A DNA stretch of 64,000 nt, taken from assembly GCF_036287215.1 (NCBI RefSeq), contig NZ_CP142860.1, positions 1,550,001-1,614,000 of the forward strand, given 5' to 3'. Every line of letters starts with the position of its first letter. The first letter of the stretch is position 1. Below, one piece after another: positions 34,831 through 49,226 of the stretch. The position numbers and the translations under genes are program-made. Source of the stretch: Caproiciproducens sp. CPB-2. GTDB taxonomy: Bacteria > Bacillota > Clostridia > Oscillospirales > Acutalibacteraceae. Below the pieces are notes generated by a model. The model ran no database searches and was not told the DNA's origin. It saw only the letters and a list, made by a program, of their open reading frames with translations.

Positions 34831-36597
34831 ATGCCATTGCCGGAAGCTTTTATGCAGGAGTTGAAGGCGCGCTGCGAAATATCCGAAGTCGTCGCTTCTT
34901 ATGTCAATCTCAGGCACAGCGGCAGGAATCTGGTCGGACTTTGTCCTTTTCACAATGAAAAGACGCCGTCCTTCAACGTGTATCCGGAAAACGGTTCGTT
35001 TTACTGCTTTGGCTGCGGTGCGGGCGGCGACGTCATTACGTTTGTCCGCCGCATTGAAAATCTGGATTACATGGAGGCGGTTCGCTTTCTGGCGCAGCGC
35101 GCCGGGATTCAGGTGCCGGAAAACCAGGTCGACGACGGCATGGCCAGGCTGCGGGCGCGTATTCTGGAAATCAACCGCGAGGCCGCGCGGTACTATTATT
35201 CGATATTAAATTCAGAGCAGGGGAAGGCGGGAATGGATTATCTGAACCGCCGCGCCTTATCGCCCAATACGATCCGCCATTTCGGGCTGGGGTACGCTCC
35301 GGCTTCCCGTTACTCTCTGGTGGGATATCTGGAGAAGAAGGGTTATACACAGAACGAAATGATTCTGGCCAATGTCGCTTTCAAGGGCAGGTCGGGACAA
35401 GCTGTGGACCGCTTTTTTTCGCGGGTGATGTTCCCCATCATCGATCTGAGGGGGAACGTGATTGCCTTCGGCGGCCGCGTGCTGACCGATGAAAAGCCGA
35501 AATATCTCAATACTTCGGACACGCCCGTGTTCAATAAAGGCAATTTTCTGTTCGCGCTGAATTTTGCCAAAAACAGCGGCACCGAGCAGCTGATCCTGTG
35601 TGAGGGCTACATGGACGTGATTTCCATGCATCAGGCCGGGTTCACCAATGCGGTCGCCACGCTGGGCACGGCGCTGACGCCGAATCAGGCCCGCCTGATG
35701 GCGCGGTATACGAAAGAAGTGGTTCTTTCCTACGATTCCGACGAGGCGGGGCAGAAGGCGACCGCGCGCGCCATCCCGATTCTCCGCGAAGCGGGGCTGC
35801 TTGTGAAAGTGCTTACGATTTCCGGAGGAAAGGATCCGGACGAATACATACGATCGAACGGCCAGAACGGCCGGGTGAAATTCAAGCAGTTGATTGACGC
35901 CAGCGGAAACGACGTGGAATACCGTTTGCAGAAAATCCGGCAGGGCTGCAATATTCAGACGCCGCAGGGCAGGGTGGATTATCTCACGGGTGCTTCCGCG
36001 GTGCTGGCGACGCTGGACAACCCGATTGAGCAGGAGGTATACGCGGGAAAGCTTGCGGAGGAAATCGGAATTGAGCGTACGGCCATTTTGCAGCAGGTAC
36101 GGAAGAACCGCTCGAAACTGAAAAAGAATCAGGAGCAAAAGGCGTTCAGGGCGTTCCAGCAGCAGTCGGCGGGTGTGCGCGACAGCATTAATCCCGAAAA
36201 AGTGCAGCATTTAAGGGCTGCAAGCGCGGAAGAGGCGCTGATTGCGTATATTGTTCAATACCCTGAGAACGCTATAGCAATAGAAAGGCTGTTGCCGGCC
36301 GAAAAATTTGCGACAACGTTTAACCGCCGTGTATATGGGACAATAATGGAAAGAATTAGGAATGCTAAGGCGGTCAGCCTTACAGATATAGCGGAAGAGT
36401 TCTCCGTGGAGGAGATTTCTTCCATTGCCAAGATTTTTGCGAAATTTCACGGTGTTTCCGTCACGATGCGGGACGCAGAGGAATATATCGATGTTATTCA
36501 GCAGGAATATGAAAAAATGAGCGTAGAAAACGTAAATTCAGCAGAGCCGCAGGAGATACAGGATTACCTGCAAAAGCTGAGGTCACAGAAGAAATAG
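34831..36597 (+). CDS. dnaG: DNA primase
   Basis: Makes RNA primers for replication. 588 residues: CHC2 zinc finger (Cys38, His41, Cys59, Cys62), TOPRIM catalytic core with LILCEGYMDVI (Glu) near residue 260 and SYDSDEAG near 305, and the C-terminal helicase-interaction domain. GAGGTGA precedes the ATG. Part of the dgt-dnaG-sigma operon. Confidence 0.97.
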   Translation: MPLPEAFMQELKARCEISEVVASYVNLRHSGRNLVGLCPFHNEKTPSFNVYPENGSFYCFGCGAGGDVITFVRRIENLDYMEAVRFLAQRAGIQVPENQVDDGMARLRARILEINREAARYYYSILNSEQGKAGMDYLNRRALSPNTIRHFGLGYAPASRYSLVGYLEKKGYTQNEMILANVAFKGRSGQAVDRFFSRVMFPIIDLRGNVIAFGGRVLTDEKPKYLNTSDTPVFNKGNFLFALNFAKNSGTEQLILCEGYMDVISMHQAGFTNAVATLGTALTPNQARLMARYTKEVVLSYDSDEAGQKATARAIPILREAGLLVKVLTISGGKDPDEYIRSNGQNGRVKFKQLIDASGNDVEYRLQKIRQGCNIQTPQGRVDYLTGASAVLATLDNPIEQEVYAGKLAEEIGIERTAILQQVRKNRSKLKKNQEQKAFRAFQQQSAGVRDSINPEKVQHLRAASAEEALIAYIVQYPENAIAIERLLPAEKFATTFNRRVYGTIMERIRNAKAVSLTDIAEEFSVEEISSIAKIFAKFHGVSVTMRDAEEYIDVIQQEYEKMSVENVNSAEPQEIQDYLQKLRSQKK

Positions 36598-36609
36598 GGG
36601 GACTAATTT

Positions 36610-37704
36610 ATGGGAGCACCGGACAAGAAAACAGTGATCAGGGAATTGATCGAGCAGGGAAAGAGCAAAGGACAGCTTTCGACCAAGGAAATTCTGGATG
36701 CGATCGGAGAACTGGATTTTGAACCCGAGCAGATCGAAAAATTCTATGATACGCTGGAAGCACAGGGTGTGGAAATTATTGAAGACTTTGCCGACGCGGC
36801 GCTGGATGATCTTGATTTTAACACGCAGGTGGACGAAAACGAAGACATGGAATCTGCGCTCAGCACGGAAGGAATCGCGATCGACGACCCTGTCAAGGTT
36901 TACCTGAAAGAAATCGGCCGGGTTCCCCTTTTGACGCCGGAGGAGGAAATCGACCTTGCCATCCGTATTTCCGACGGGGACGAGACCGCAAAAAAGCGCC
37001 TTTCCGAAGCAAACCTCCGCTTGGTCGTCAGCATTGCGAAGCGCTATCTGGGGCGCGGCATGCAGTTCCTGGACCTGATTCAGGAAGGCAACTTAGGTTT
37101 GATTAAGGCGGTGGAAAAATTCGATTACTCCAAGGGCTTTAAATTTTCCACCTATGCGACGTGGTGGATCCGTCAGGCGATTACCCGCGCCATTGCCGAC
37201 CAGGCAAGGACCATCCGCATCCCGGTTCACATGGTGGAAACCATTAATAAGGTAAAGAAGGTCTCCAGTCAGCTTCTGCACACCAACGGCCACGAGCCGA
37301 CCGCCGACGAGATTTCCGAAGAGTTGGATATGCCGGTGGACAAAGTGCGTGAAATCATGCGCGTCGCACAGGAGCCGGTTTCTCTGGAAACGCCGATCGG
37401 CGAGGAAGAGGACAGCCATCTCGGCGACTTTATTCCGGACGACGACGCCCCGGCGCCGGCGGATGCCGCTTCCCACACGCTTTTGAAGGAACAGCTTGCC
37501 GATGTGCTCGACACGCTGACCCCCAGGGAGGAAAAGGTGCTCCGACTGCGCTTCGGTCTGGAAGACGGCCGTTCCCGCACTCTGGAGGAAGTCGGAAAGG
37601 AATTCAATGTTACCAGAGAGCGTATCAGACAGATTGAGGCGAAGGCTCTGCGCAAACTGCGCCATCCAAGCCGCAGCAAAAAGCTGAAAGATTTCCTGGA
37701 TTAA
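36610..37704 (+). CDS. rpoD: RNA polymerase primary sigma factor
   Basis: 364 residues, short form without a long region 1 insertion. Region 1.2 [15 protein letters not shown], region 2 [19 protein letters not shown] and [11 protein letters not shown], region 3 with [11 protein letters not shown], region 4 [17 protein letters not shown]. It recognises the TTGACA/TATAAT promoters seen throughout the window. 12 nt after dnaG. Confidence 0.97.
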   Translation: MGAPDKKTVIRELIEQGKSKGQLSTKEILDAIGELDFEPEQIEKFYDTLEAQGVEIIEDFADAALDDLDFNTQVDENEDMESALSTEGIAIDDPVKVYLKEIGRVPLLTPEEEIDLAIRISDGDETAKKRLSEANLRLVVSIAKRYLGRGMQFLDLIQEGNLGLIKAVEKFDYSKGFKFSTYATWWIRQAITRAIADQARTIRIPVHMVETINKVKKVSSQLLHTNGHEPTADEISEELDMPVDKVREIMRVAQEPVSLETPIGEEEDSHLGDFIPDDDAPAPADAASHTLLKEQLADVLDTLTPREEKVLRLRFGLEDGRSRTLEEVGKEFNVTRERIRQIEAKALRKLRHPSRSKKLKDFLD

Positions 37705-37717
37705 GGGGATGACTGCA

Positions 37718-38149
37718 ATGGTCATGACACTGGAAGCCGATTACGCCGTCAGGATTGTGGAAATGCTGGCGGTATCCAATCAAAAAATAGACGCGAGGTC
37801 CATTTCCGACCAGGCCCATGTGCCTTTGCGGTTTGCGCTGAAAATTCTGCGCAAGCTGGTGGCGGGCGGCCTGATCGTCTCGTACAAGGGTGCGCACGGG
37901 GGCTACATGCTTGCGCGGGAACCCGGCAAAATCACCCTGCGGGAAGTGATTGAGTCGGTCGAAGGCCCGTATATGATCAGCCGATGCCAGCAGGACGAGT
38001 ACGCCTGCCAGCATAACACCTGCTGTAAGGTTCATCAGATCTACGACGAGATTTCGTCCATTGTACGTAAAAAACTGGACTCCTATACCTTCGATTCCCT
38101 CAGCAATGGCGACACAGGCGATATCATGGGGAAAAAAGGGGAAAAATGA
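37718..38149 (+). CDS. Rrf2-family regulator with a possible Fe-S site
   Basis: 143 residues: winged helix ~1-65 (VPLRFALKILRKLV recognition helix, GAHGGYMLA wing) and a C-terminal segment with Cys90, Cys97, Cys102 and Cys103. IscR-type Rrf2 proteins bind a [2Fe-2S] cluster with three cysteines in this region, so a redox or iron-sulfur role is plausible. AAGGGG at 37703-37708 is 9 nt from ATG 37718 and abuts ATG 37709, which sets the start. 13 nt after rpoD; terminator follows. Confidence 0.88.
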   Translation: MVMTLEADYAVRIVEMLAVSNQKIDARSISDQAHVPLRFALKILRKLVAGGLIVSYKGAHGGYMLAREPGKITLREVIESVEGPYMISRCQQDEYACQHNTCCKVHQIYDEISSIVRKKLDSYTFDSLSNGDTGDIMGKKGEK

Positions 38150-38155
38150 ACATAA

Positions 38156-38190
38156 AAAAATCCGGCGGCTGTTTAGTCGTCGGATTTTTA
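38156..38190 (+). terminator. Terminator before rpoB
   Basis: AAAAATCCGGCGGC region pairs with GTCGTCGGATTTTT across a short loop, then T-run; it separates the dnaG-sigma-Rrf2 operon from rpoBC. Confidence 0.8.
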
Positions 38191-38221
38191 CCATTTCAAT
38201 AATAAATTTGTAAAACATGGC

Positions 38222-38250
38222 TTGACAAACACAATATATTGTAATAAAAT
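38222..38250 (+). promoter_or_regulatory. Sigma-A promoter of rpoBC
   Basis: TTGACA (38222-38227), 17 nt, TAAAAT (38245-38250). The spacer contains the perfect palindrome listed below. Confidence 0.78.
38231..38242. promoter_or_regulatory. Perfect 12-bp palindrome in the rpoB promoter spacer
   Basis: ACAATATATTGT, centred between the -35 and -10 boxes. A dimeric regulator bound there would block the promoter; the Rrf2 protein encoded just upstream is one candidate (inference). Confidence 0.45.
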
Positions 38251-38363
38251 AATATACTGCATCATCATGGAAACATATACTCATGTCTATCTTGCTCTAT
38301 CATATCACAACAATTTCAAAAAGGCAAGAGGTTCCCATGAAAACCTTCCAAAAGGGGAGATGG

Positions 38364-38405
38364 ATGCGGCTTATTTTTGTGCTTTATTTATTGCGAAGAT
38401 GGTAA
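38364..38405 (+). CDS. Possible 13-residue leader peptide before rpoB
   Basis: ATG at 38364 with AGGGGAG 4 nt upstream encodes [13 protein letters not shown] and stops 5 nt before the first possible rpoB ATG (38410). It could couple translation to rpoB. The case rests only on the ribosome binding site and position. Confidence 0.25.
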   Translation: MRLIFVLYLLRRW

Positions 38406-38430
38406 ATATATGAATGGAGTGATCGAGCCA

Positions 38431-41400
38431 ATGGTGAATGTCAAACCGGTGCAAGTAGGCAAAAATGTTCGCATGAGCTTCGCGCGTATTGATGAAGTCT
38501 TGGACATGCCAAACCTGATCGAGGTACAGAAGAATTCCTATCAGTGGTTTCTTGACGAAGGCCTCAAAGAGGTTTTCAAAGATGTTTCCGGGATTACTGA
38601 CTATACCGGCAATCTTGTGCTGGATTTTGTGAATTACAAACTGGACGACGACAAACCGAATTACAGTGTGGAAGAATGCAAAGAGCGCGACGCTACCTAT
38701 GCGGCCGCTCTGAGAGTTACCGCCCGCCTGCTCAACAAGGAAAGCGGGGAAATAAAAGAATCCGAGGTTTTCATGGGCGACTTCCCGCTCATGACGGACA
38801 GCGGAACTTTTGTTATCAACGGCGCGGAACGTGTGATTGTTTCCCAATTGGTCCGTTCACCCGGCGTTTATTATAAAATGGAATATGACAAGACGGGCAA
38901 AGAACTGTTCAGCTCCACCGTTATCCCGAACCGCGGCGCGTGGCTGGAATATGAAAACGACGCCAACGACGTTTTCTATGTCCGTATCGACAAAAACAGG
39001 AAAATTCCGGTAACGGTCTTTGTCCGCGCGCTCGGCCTTGGAACCGACGAGGAAATCCGCGAATATTTCGGCGACGACGACCGTATGAACGCCACTATTG
39101 AAAAAGATCCCTGCAAAAACACCGAAGAGGCTCTTTTTGAAGTATACAGAAAATTAAGGCCAAGCGAACCGCCGACGATTGAGAGCGCTCAGTCCCACAT
39201 CAACGGCTTGTTTTTTGATGCCCGCCGATACGACCTTTCCCGTGTCGGCCGCTACAAATACAATAAGAAGCTGAATCTTGCCGGACGCATTACCGGCCAG
39301 AAGCTTTCCCGTCCCATTGTCAACCCGCTTACCGGCGAGCTGATGGCGGAAGCGGGTGAAATTCTTTCTCATGACAAGGCGCACGAAATTGACGACGCCG
39401 GCGTGTCCATCGCGTTCGTCAATGTCAACGAGCGCGAGGTAAAGGTGATTTCCAACGGCATGGTTGACATCAACAACTTTGTCGGGTTCGACGCGAAAGC
39501 CGAGTGCGAAATCAACGAGAGAGTGCGTTTCAGCGTGCTGGCTGAAATTCTGGATTCCTGTTCCTCCGACGAGGAACTGAAAGAAACCATTAAAACCAGA
39601 GTGGATGAGCTGATTCCGAAGCACATCATTATCGACGATATTTTCTCTTCGATCAACTACATGAACTGCCTGGCCATGGGCCTCGGCAATCTTGACGATA
39701 TCGACCATCTGGGAAACCGCCGTATCCGTTCGGTCGGCGAACTGCTTCAGAATCAGTTCAGAATTGGTTTTTCCAGACTTGAGCGCGTTATACGTGAAAG
39801 AATGACGTTGCAGGCACAGGATTTGGAAGTCCTGACCCCTCATTCCTTAATCAATATCCGTCCCGTTGTGGCGGCGATCAAGGAATTCTTCGGTTCCTCC
39901 CCGCTGTCGCAGTTCATGGACCAGACGAACCCGCTTGCGGAGCTGACGCATAAGCGCCGTCTTTCCGCCCTGGGTCCCGGCGGCCTGTCGAGAGACCGCG
40001 CGGGCTTCGAAGTCCGTGATGTCCACTACAGCCACTACGGACGCATGTGCCCGATTGAAACGCCGGAAGGTCCGAACATCGGACTGATTTCCTATCTGGC
40101 GACCTTTGCCAGAATCAATGAGTACGGCTTTATTGAGGCGCCGTTCCGCCGCGTGGATAAAGCGACCGGCTGTGTTACCCGAGAAGTGGTTTATATGACC
40201 GCGGATATTGAGGACGATTATATCGTTGCGCAGGCGAACGAACCGCTCGACGAGCAGGGCCGTTTCAAAAATGCCAAGGTCAACGCCCGTTACCGCGACG
40301 AGTTCCTTGAAATTGAGCGCGAAAAAGCGGACTATATGGATGTTTCGCCAAGGATGGTTGTTTCCGTCGCCACCGCGATGATTCCCTTCCTGGAAAACGA
40401 CGACGCCAACCGCGCGCTGATGGGTTCCAACATGCAGCGGCAGGCGGTTCCGCTTCTGAAAACCGAATCTCCGATCGTCGGAACCGGCATGGAATATAAA
40501 GCCGGCGTCGACTCCGGCGTATGCGTGATCGCCAAACACTCCGGTGTTGTCCGCAGCGTAAGCGCGGATGAAATCCGGGTGACCTGTGACGACGGCAGCG
40601 TCGACGTTTACCATGTTACTAAGTTTATGCGTTCCAACCAGGGAACATGTATCAATCAGGTTCCCGTTGTCGATGTCAACCAGAGAGTGGAGGCCGGTTC
40701 CGTCATTGCCGACGGCCCCGCGACCAAGGATGGCGAAATCAGTCTGGGCAAAAACGCCCTGATCGGCTTTATGACATGGGAAGGCTACAACTACGAGGAT
40801 GCTGTTCTCATCAGCGAAAAGATTGTCCGCGACGATGTTTACACTTCCATCCATATTGAAGAATACGAAATTGAATCCAGAGACACGAAGCTCGGGCCGG
40901 AGGAAATCACAAGGGATATTCCGAACGTGAACGAGGATCTGCTTCACGACCTGGACGAAAGCGGAATCATCCGCATCGGCGCCGAGGTGCGTGCCGGTGA
41001 TATTCTTGTCGGTAAGGTCACGCCGAAGGGCGAGACGGAGCTGACCGCCGAAGAGCGCCTGCTGCGCGCCATCTTTGGTGAAAAAGCCAGAGAGGTGAGG
41101 GACACCTCTCTGAGAGTGCCTCACGGCGAATACGGTATCGTGGTCGATGTAAAGGTATTTACCCGCGAAAACAGTCACGACGAGCTCAGCCCCGGCGTCA
41201 ACAAGGTTGTCCGCTGCTATATTGCCCAGAAGCGTAAAATTTCCGTGGGAGATAAGATGGCCGGCCGCCATGGCAACAAGGGCGTTGTTTCCCGTATCCT
41301 TCCGGTGGAAGACATGCCTTTCCTGCCGGACGGCACCCCGCTCGACATTGTTCTGAACCCGTTGGGCGTTCCTTCCCGTATGAATATCGGACAGGTGCTC

Positions 41401-42189
41401 GAGGTTCACCTCGGCTATGCCGCAAAGGCGCTCGGCTGGAAGATCATGACCCCGGTATTCGACGGTGCGCATGAAGACGACATTGTCGAATGCTTTAAGA
41501 AGGCCGGCATCAGCGAGGACGGCAAGACCGTTCTGAAGGACGGCCGTACCGGCGAATTCTTTGACAACCCGGTTACCGTCGGAATTATGTATTACCTGAA
41601 ACTGCACCATCTGGTTGACGATAAAATCCATGCCCGTTCCACCGGCCCTTATTCCCTTGTCACGCAGCAGCCACTGGGCGGCAAAGCGCAGTTCGGCGGC
41701 CAGCGTTTCGGCGAAATGGAAGTCTGGGCGCTGGAAGCTTACGGCGCGGCGTATACCCTGCAGGAAATTCTTACCGTCAAGTCCGACGACGTCGTGGGCC
41801 GCGTAAAGACCTACGAAGCGATCGTGAAGGGCCAGAACATTCCGAAGCCGGGCGTTCCGGAATCGTTCAAGGTTCTGATTAAGGAACTGCAGTCCCTGGG
41901 CCTTGACGTCAAGGTGCTGAACCAGAACAACGAGGAAATCGATCTGAAGCAGAACTTTGACGATGACGACGACATGGGCTTCAATCCTTCGGACGAAAGC
42001 TTTGACGAGCCGAATGTTGCCGACGACCTTGAGGGCTATTCGGTGGAGGACACGGATGACGACGAAAGTCTGTTTGACGACGTGGACGACTATATTGAAG
42101 ACGACACCAGCGATGACAGTGATGAGGAAGATGAATTTGATAAGGACGAACCCTTTGACCTTAATTCTGACGGCAGCGACGAAATATAA
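38431..42189 (+). CDS. rpoB: RNA polymerase beta subunit
   Basis: 1252 residues. Conserved blocks: [17 protein letters not shown] at the N-terminus, the rifampicin pocket ([18 protein letters not shown]), [12 protein letters not shown], and the C-terminal [14 protein letters not shown] clamp region. The last ~78 residues are an extreme acidic tail (39 Asp/Glu, one Lys). ATG 38431 (GGAG 11 nt upstream) gives a typical N-terminus; an in-frame ATG at 38410 is the alternative. The usual upstream rplKAJL genes are absent. Confidence 0.97.
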   Translation: MVNVKPVQVGKNVRMSFARIDEVLDMPNLIEVQKNSYQWFLDEGLKEVFKDVSGITDYTGNLVLDFVNYKLDDDKPNYSVEECKERDATYAAALRVTARLLNKESGEIKESEVFMGDFPLMTDSGTFVINGAERVIVSQLVRSPGVYYKMEYDKTGKELFSSTVIPNRGAWLEYENDANDVFYVRIDKNRKIPVTVFVRALGLGTDEEIREYFGDDDRMNATIEKDPCKNTEEALFEVYRKLRPSEPPTIESAQSHINGLFFDARRYDLSRVGRYKYNKKLNLAGRITGQKLSRPIVNPLTGELMAEAGEILSHDKAHEIDDAGVSIAFVNVNEREVKVISNGMVDINNFVGFDAKAECEINERVRFSVLAEILDSCSSDEELKETIKTRVDELIPKHIIIDDIFSSINYMNCLAMGLGNLDDIDHLGNRRIRSVGELLQNQFRIGFSRLERVIRERMTLQAQDLEVLTPHSLINIRPVVAAIKEFFGSSPLSQFMDQTNPLAELTHKRRLSALGPGGLSRDRAGFEVRDVHYSHYGRMCPIETPEGPNIGLISYLATFARINEYGFIEAPFRRVDKATGCVTREVVYMTADIEDDYIVAQANEPLDEQGRFKNAKVNARYRDEFLEIEREKADYMDVSPRMVVSVATAMIPFLENDDANRALMGSNMQRQAVPLLKTESPIVGTGMEYKAGVDSGVCVIAKHSGVVRSVSADEIRVTCDDGSVDVYHVTKFMRSNQGTCINQVPVVDVNQRVEAGSVIADGPATKDGEISLGKNALIGFMTWEGYNYEDAVLISEKIVRDDVYTSIHIEEYEIESRDTKLGPEEITRDIPNVNEDLLHDLDESGIIRIGAEVRAGDILVGKVTPKGETELTAEERLLRAIFGEKAREVRDTSLRVPHGEYGIVVDVKVFTRENSHDELSPGVNKVVRCYIAQKRKISVGDKMAGRHGNKGVVSRILPVEDMPFLPDGTPLDIVLNPLGVPSRMNIGQVLEVHLGYAAKALGWKIMTPVFDGAHEDDIVECFKKAGISEDGKTVLKDGRTGEFFDNPVTVGIMYYLKLHHLVDDKIHARSTGPYSLVTQQPLGGKAQFGGQRFGEMEVWALEAYGAAYTLQEILTVKSDDVVGRVKTYEAIVKGQNIPKPGVPESFKVLIKELQSLGLDVKVLNQNNEEIDLKQNFDDDDDMGFNPSDESFDEPNVADDLEGYSVEDTDDDESLFDDVDDYIEDDTSDDSDEEDEFDKDEPFDLNSDGSDEI

Positions 42190-42206
42190 TAGAATGGGGT
42201 TGCAAT

Positions 42207-45749
<3,543 letters not shown>

Positions 45750-45792
45750 CCTTATAATAAACAATTGTGATGGTTTACTGATTGAGCGCTTC

Positions 45793-45828
45793 ATTCCTGT
45801 TCTGAGGCTGATCCTTCAGGACAGGAAT
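45793..45828 (+). terminator. Long hairpin in the rpsL leader (terminator or regulatory)
   Basis: 15-bp stem (two G-U) 45793-45807 with 45814-45828, 6-nt loop, weak T content after. It could end rpoBC transcripts, or, since the promoter lies upstream, act as a leader element of the S12 operon. Confidence 0.5.
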
Positions 45829-45913
45829 CAGTTGTTTAAAGATTATTTTACTGTTACGGCGGATATACTATCTATTCGCTTAACATAATAAAATTGATGT
45901 GAGGAGGTGTCTT

Positions 45914-46351
45914 ATGCCAACATTCAACCAGTTAGTCCATACGGGCAGAGAAGTTGCTGTAGCAAAGGCGAAAGCCCCTGCGCTTTTGAAGGGCTGGAAT
46001 TCCAAGAAACGTATTTCCATCGATCAGGATTCCCCGCAAAAACGTGGTGTCTGCACAACGGTAAAGACCGCGACTCCGAAGAAACCGAACTCCGCGCTCA
46101 GAAAGATCGCCAGAGTCAGGCTTTCCAACGGAATTGAAGTCAGTGCTTATATCCCCGGTGTCGGCCACAATCTTCAGGAACACAGTGTCGTGATGATCCG
46201 CGGCGGCCGTGTGAAGGACCTGCCTGGCGTGCGTTACCACATTATCCGCGGTACGCTTGACGCGCAGGGTGTAGCACAGCGTATGCAGGCTCGTTCCAAG
46301 TATGGCGCAAAGCGGCCGAAGGCCGGCGCGGCGAAGGCTGCGAAAAAATAA
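45914..46351 (+). CDS. rpsL: 30S ribosomal protein S12
   Basis: 145 residues; decoding-centre protein. [10 protein letters not shown] and [16 protein letters not shown] (streptomycin-site loops) are intact with the wild-type lysines. Between PAL and QKRGVC there are ~13 extra residues compared with E. coli, a known clostridial feature. GAGGAGGTG precedes ATG 45914. First gene of the str operon. Confidence 0.97.
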   Translation: MPTFNQLVHTGREVAVAKAKAPALLKGWNSKKRISIDQDSPQKRGVCTTVKTATPKKPNSALRKIARVRLSNGIEVSAYIPGVGHNLQEHSVVMIRGGRVKDLPGVRYHIIRGTLDAQGVAQRMQARSKYGAKRPKAGAAKAAKK

Positions 46352-46500
46352 GGTAGTTTAAATTGACAGGAACCGAACGGCTGCATGTTTTGAAACAGAA
46401 TGCAGCGGCGTTTTTCATATAGAAACGCCTCTGTGTTGGCCACGGGAGTTTGTCGCTTTCGAGTACCTGTGATATCATTCATGTGAAGGAGGGAAGTAAA

Positions 46501-46971
46501 GTGCCAAGAAGAGGTAATATCGCAAAACGTGATGTTTTGCCCGATCCACTGTATAATTCCAAGCTTGTAACACGTCTCGTCAATAATATTATGGTCGACG
46601 GTAAGAAGGGCGTAGCCCAGAAGATCGTTTATGGCGCATTTGATATTATCAACGAGAAAACAGGGAAAGAGCCTTTGGAGGTTTTTGAGGCCGCCATGGA
46701 AAATGTTATGCCGGCCCTCGAAGTCAAGGCCCGCCGTGTCGGCGGCGCAACCTACCAGGTCCCTATGGAGGTTCGCCCTGAAAGAAGACAAACATTAGGC
46801 TTACGTTGGATAACCAACTATTCAAGACTTAGATCTGAGAAGACGATGAGAGAGAGACTTGCCGGTGAAATTCTTGATGCTGTAAATGGTGCTGGCGGCG
46901 CTGCCAAGAAGCGTGACGATACGCATAAGATGGCGGAGGCCAATAAGGCATTTGCTCATTACAGATGGTAA
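46501..46971 (+). CDS. rpsG: 30S ribosomal protein S7
   Basis: 156 residues, 16S head assembly protein; [15 protein letters not shown] at the N-terminus and [15 protein letters not shown] in the middle are typical. Start is GTG 46501 with AAGGAGGG 7 nt upstream. The 149-nt gap from rpsL is unusually wide, room for an S7 autoregulatory site as known in E. coli. Confidence 0.97.
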   Translation: MPRRGNIAKRDVLPDPLYNSKLVTRLVNNIMVDGKKGVAQKIVYGAFDIINEKTGKEPLEVFEAAMENVMPALEVKARRVGGATYQVPMEVRPERRQTLGLRWITNYSRLRSEKTMRERLAGEILDAVNGAGGAAKKRDDTHKMAEANKAFAHYRW

Positions 46972-47042
46972 TCCAACACATGTTGGTCTGTTACCTGAAA
47001 TAGTGTACAAATCCCAACATCTCAGACTTTAAGGAGGAAACT

Positions 47043-49124
47043 ATGCCAAGGCAGGTATCACTTGAATTAACCCGCAATATCGGTATTATGGCGCACATTG
47101 ATGCCGGTAAAACAACAACAACTGAACGTATCCTGTATTACACAGGGATTAACCATAAGATTGGCGAAGTGCATGATGGTGCTGCGACCATGGACTGGAT
47201 GGTGCAGGAGCAGGAGAGAGGGATTACCATTACCTCCGCTGCGACTACCTGCTTTTGGAAGGGCCACCGGATCAACATCATTGACACCCCTGGCCACGTT
47301 GACTTTACTGTGGAAGTTGAGCGTTCGCTGCGCGTGCTCGACGGTTCGGTAACGGTTTTCTGCGCCAAGGGCGGTGTTGAGCCGCAGTCGGAAACAGTTT
47401 GGCGTCAGGCTGAGGAATATCATGTTCCCCGTATGGCTTATGTAAATAAAATGGACATCATGGGCGCGGATTTCTATCGTGTTGTCCAGATGATGAAAGA
47501 TCGGCTGAAGTGCAATGCCGTGCCGATTCAGCTCCCCATCGGCAGCGAGGATACCTTTAAGGGCATCATCGACCTTGTCGATATGAAGGCTGATATTTAC
47601 TACGACGATATGGGCAAGGACATGAAAGTGGAGGATATCCCGGAGGATATGCTCGAGCTTGCCAACAAGTATCATACCGAACTGATTGAGCATGTTGCGG
47701 AGCAGGACGATGCCCTGATGGAGAAGTATCTGAACGGGGAGACTCTCACGAAAGACGAAATCATTTCTACAATCCGTAAGTCCACGATTGCCAACCATAT
47801 GGTTCCCGTCACCTGCGGTACTTCTTACAGAAACAAGGGCGTTCAAAAGCTTCTCGACGCTATTATAGCTTATATGCCTGCTCCGACGGATATCCCCGCG
47901 ATCAAGGGTGTCAATCCGGAGACCGGCGAGGAACAGGATTGCCATGCTACCGATGACGAGCCGTTCGCCGCTCTGGCGTTTAAGATTGCCACAGACCCGT
48001 ATGTCGGGAAGCTGTGCTTCTTCCGCGTCTACTCCGGTTCCATTCAGGCAGGCTCCAGCGTTTACAACTCGACCAAGGATAACAACGAACGTCTGGGCCG
48101 TATTCTTCAGATGCACGCCAATCACCGTCAGGATATCGACGTTGTTTATGCCGGTGATATTGCGGCTGCGGTTGGTTTGAAAAACACCACCACAGGTGAT
48201 ACGCTTTGTGATGAAAAGCATCCGGTTGTTCTTGAATCCATGGAATTCCCGGATCCGGTTATTGAAGTCGCAATTGAGCCGAAGACAAAGGCCGGCCAGG
48301 AAAAAATGGGTATTGCCCTCGCAAAGCTTGCGGAAGAAGATCCTACCTTTAAGGCATATACCAATGAGGAAACGGGTCAGACGATCATCGCGGGCATGGG
48401 CGAGCTTCACCTTGAGATCATTGTCGACAGGCTTCTGCGCGAGTTCCATGTGGAAGCAAACGTCGGCAAGCCGCAGGTATCCTATAAGGAAACCATCCGC
48501 GGAAATGCGGATGTTGACACCAAGTATGCCCGTCAGTCCGGCGGCCGCGGCCAGTACGGCCACGTTAAGATCCGCATTGAGCCGAACCCGGGCAAAGGCT
48601 ACGAGTTTGTCAACGCCGTCGTCGGCGGTGCGATCCCGAAGGAATATATCCCTGCCGTTGACCAGGGTATTCAGGGCGCTATGCTCACCGGCGTTCTCGC
48701 CGGCTATCCGGTAGTCGACACCAAGGTAACCCTTTACGATGGCTCTTACCATGAGGTTGACTCCTCCGAAATGGCGTTTAAGATCGCAGGTTCCATGGCT
48801 TTCAAGGAGGCCATGAGAAAGGCGGATCCGGTCATTCTGGAGCCGATCATGAAGGTTACCGTTACGGTGCCCGAAGAGTACATGGGCGACATCATCGGCG
48901 ATTTGAACTCCCGCCGCGGCATGATCGAAGGTATGGATGCGATTCCGGGCGCACAGCAGATCAGGGCGCATGTTCCGCTTTCTGAAATGTTTGGCTACGC
49001 AACCGATATGCGTTCCAAGACACAGGGCAGAGGCCAGTACGTCATGGAACCCGCCACTTCTACGGAAGTGCCGAAGTCGGTTTCGGAACACATTATTTCT
49101 TCACGCAACAAAAAGTCCGAATAA
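47043..49124 (+). CDS. fusA: Elongation factor G
   Basis: 693 residues, ribosomal translocase. G1 [16 protein letters not shown]3 DTPGHVDF, G4 NKMD, then domains II-V at normal length. Strong AAGGAGG upstream. Third gene of the str operon. Confidence 0.98.
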   Translation: MPRQVSLELTRNIGIMAHIDAGKTTTTERILYYTGINHKIGEVHDGAATMDWMVQEQERGITITSAATTCFWKGHRINIIDTPGHVDFTVEVERSLRVLDGSVTVFCAKGGVEPQSETVWRQAEEYHVPRMAYVNKMDIMGADFYRVVQMMKDRLKCNAVPIQLPIGSEDTFKGIIDLVDMKADIYYDDMGKDMKVEDIPEDMLELANKYHTELIEHVAEQDDALMEKYLNGETLTKDEIISTIRKSTIANHMVPVTCGTSYRNKGVQKLLDAIIAYMPAPTDIPAIKGVNPETGEEQDCHATDDEPFAALAFKIATDPYVGKLCFFRVYSGSIQAGSSVYNSTKDNNERLGRILQMHANHRQDIDVVYAGDIAAAVGLKNTTTGDTLCDEKHPVVLESMEFPDPVIEVAIEPKTKAGQEKMGIALAKLAEEDPTFKAYTNEETGQTIIAGMGELHLEIIVDRLLREFHVEANVGKPQVSYKETIRGNADVDTKYARQSGGRGQYGHVKIRIEPNPGKGYEFVNAVVGGAIPKEYIPAVDQGIQGAMLTGVLAGYPVVDTKVTLYDGSYHEVDSSEMAFKIAGSMAFKEAMRKADPVILEPIMKVTVTVPEEYMGDIIGDLNSRRGMIEGMDAIPGAQQIRAHVPLSEMFGYATDMRSKTQGRGQYVMEPATSTEVPKSVSEHIISSRNKKSE

Positions 49125-49139
49125 CTTGTAAAAATACGC

Positions 49140-49168
49140 TTGATTTTTATTGATGTTATTGATAAAAT
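49140..49168 (+). promoter_or_regulatory. Possible promoter of tuf
   Basis: TTGATT (49140-49145), 17 nt, TAAAAT (49163-49168) in the fusA-tuf gap; would add to read-through from fusA. Confidence 0.5.
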
Positions 49169-49226
49169 GATAGGCATAGCTGAATCATTAAAATTATTAT
49201 CGTATAAATAAAAAGGAGGAATTCCA

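Noticed and set aside
39847..41631. 594-codon open frame antisense to rpoB
   Set aside because: Product of codon bias in a highly expressed gene; no family features, rpoB is unmistakable.
47067..49091. 674-codon open frame antisense to fusA
   Set aside because: Same cause; EF-G motifs are on the plus strand.
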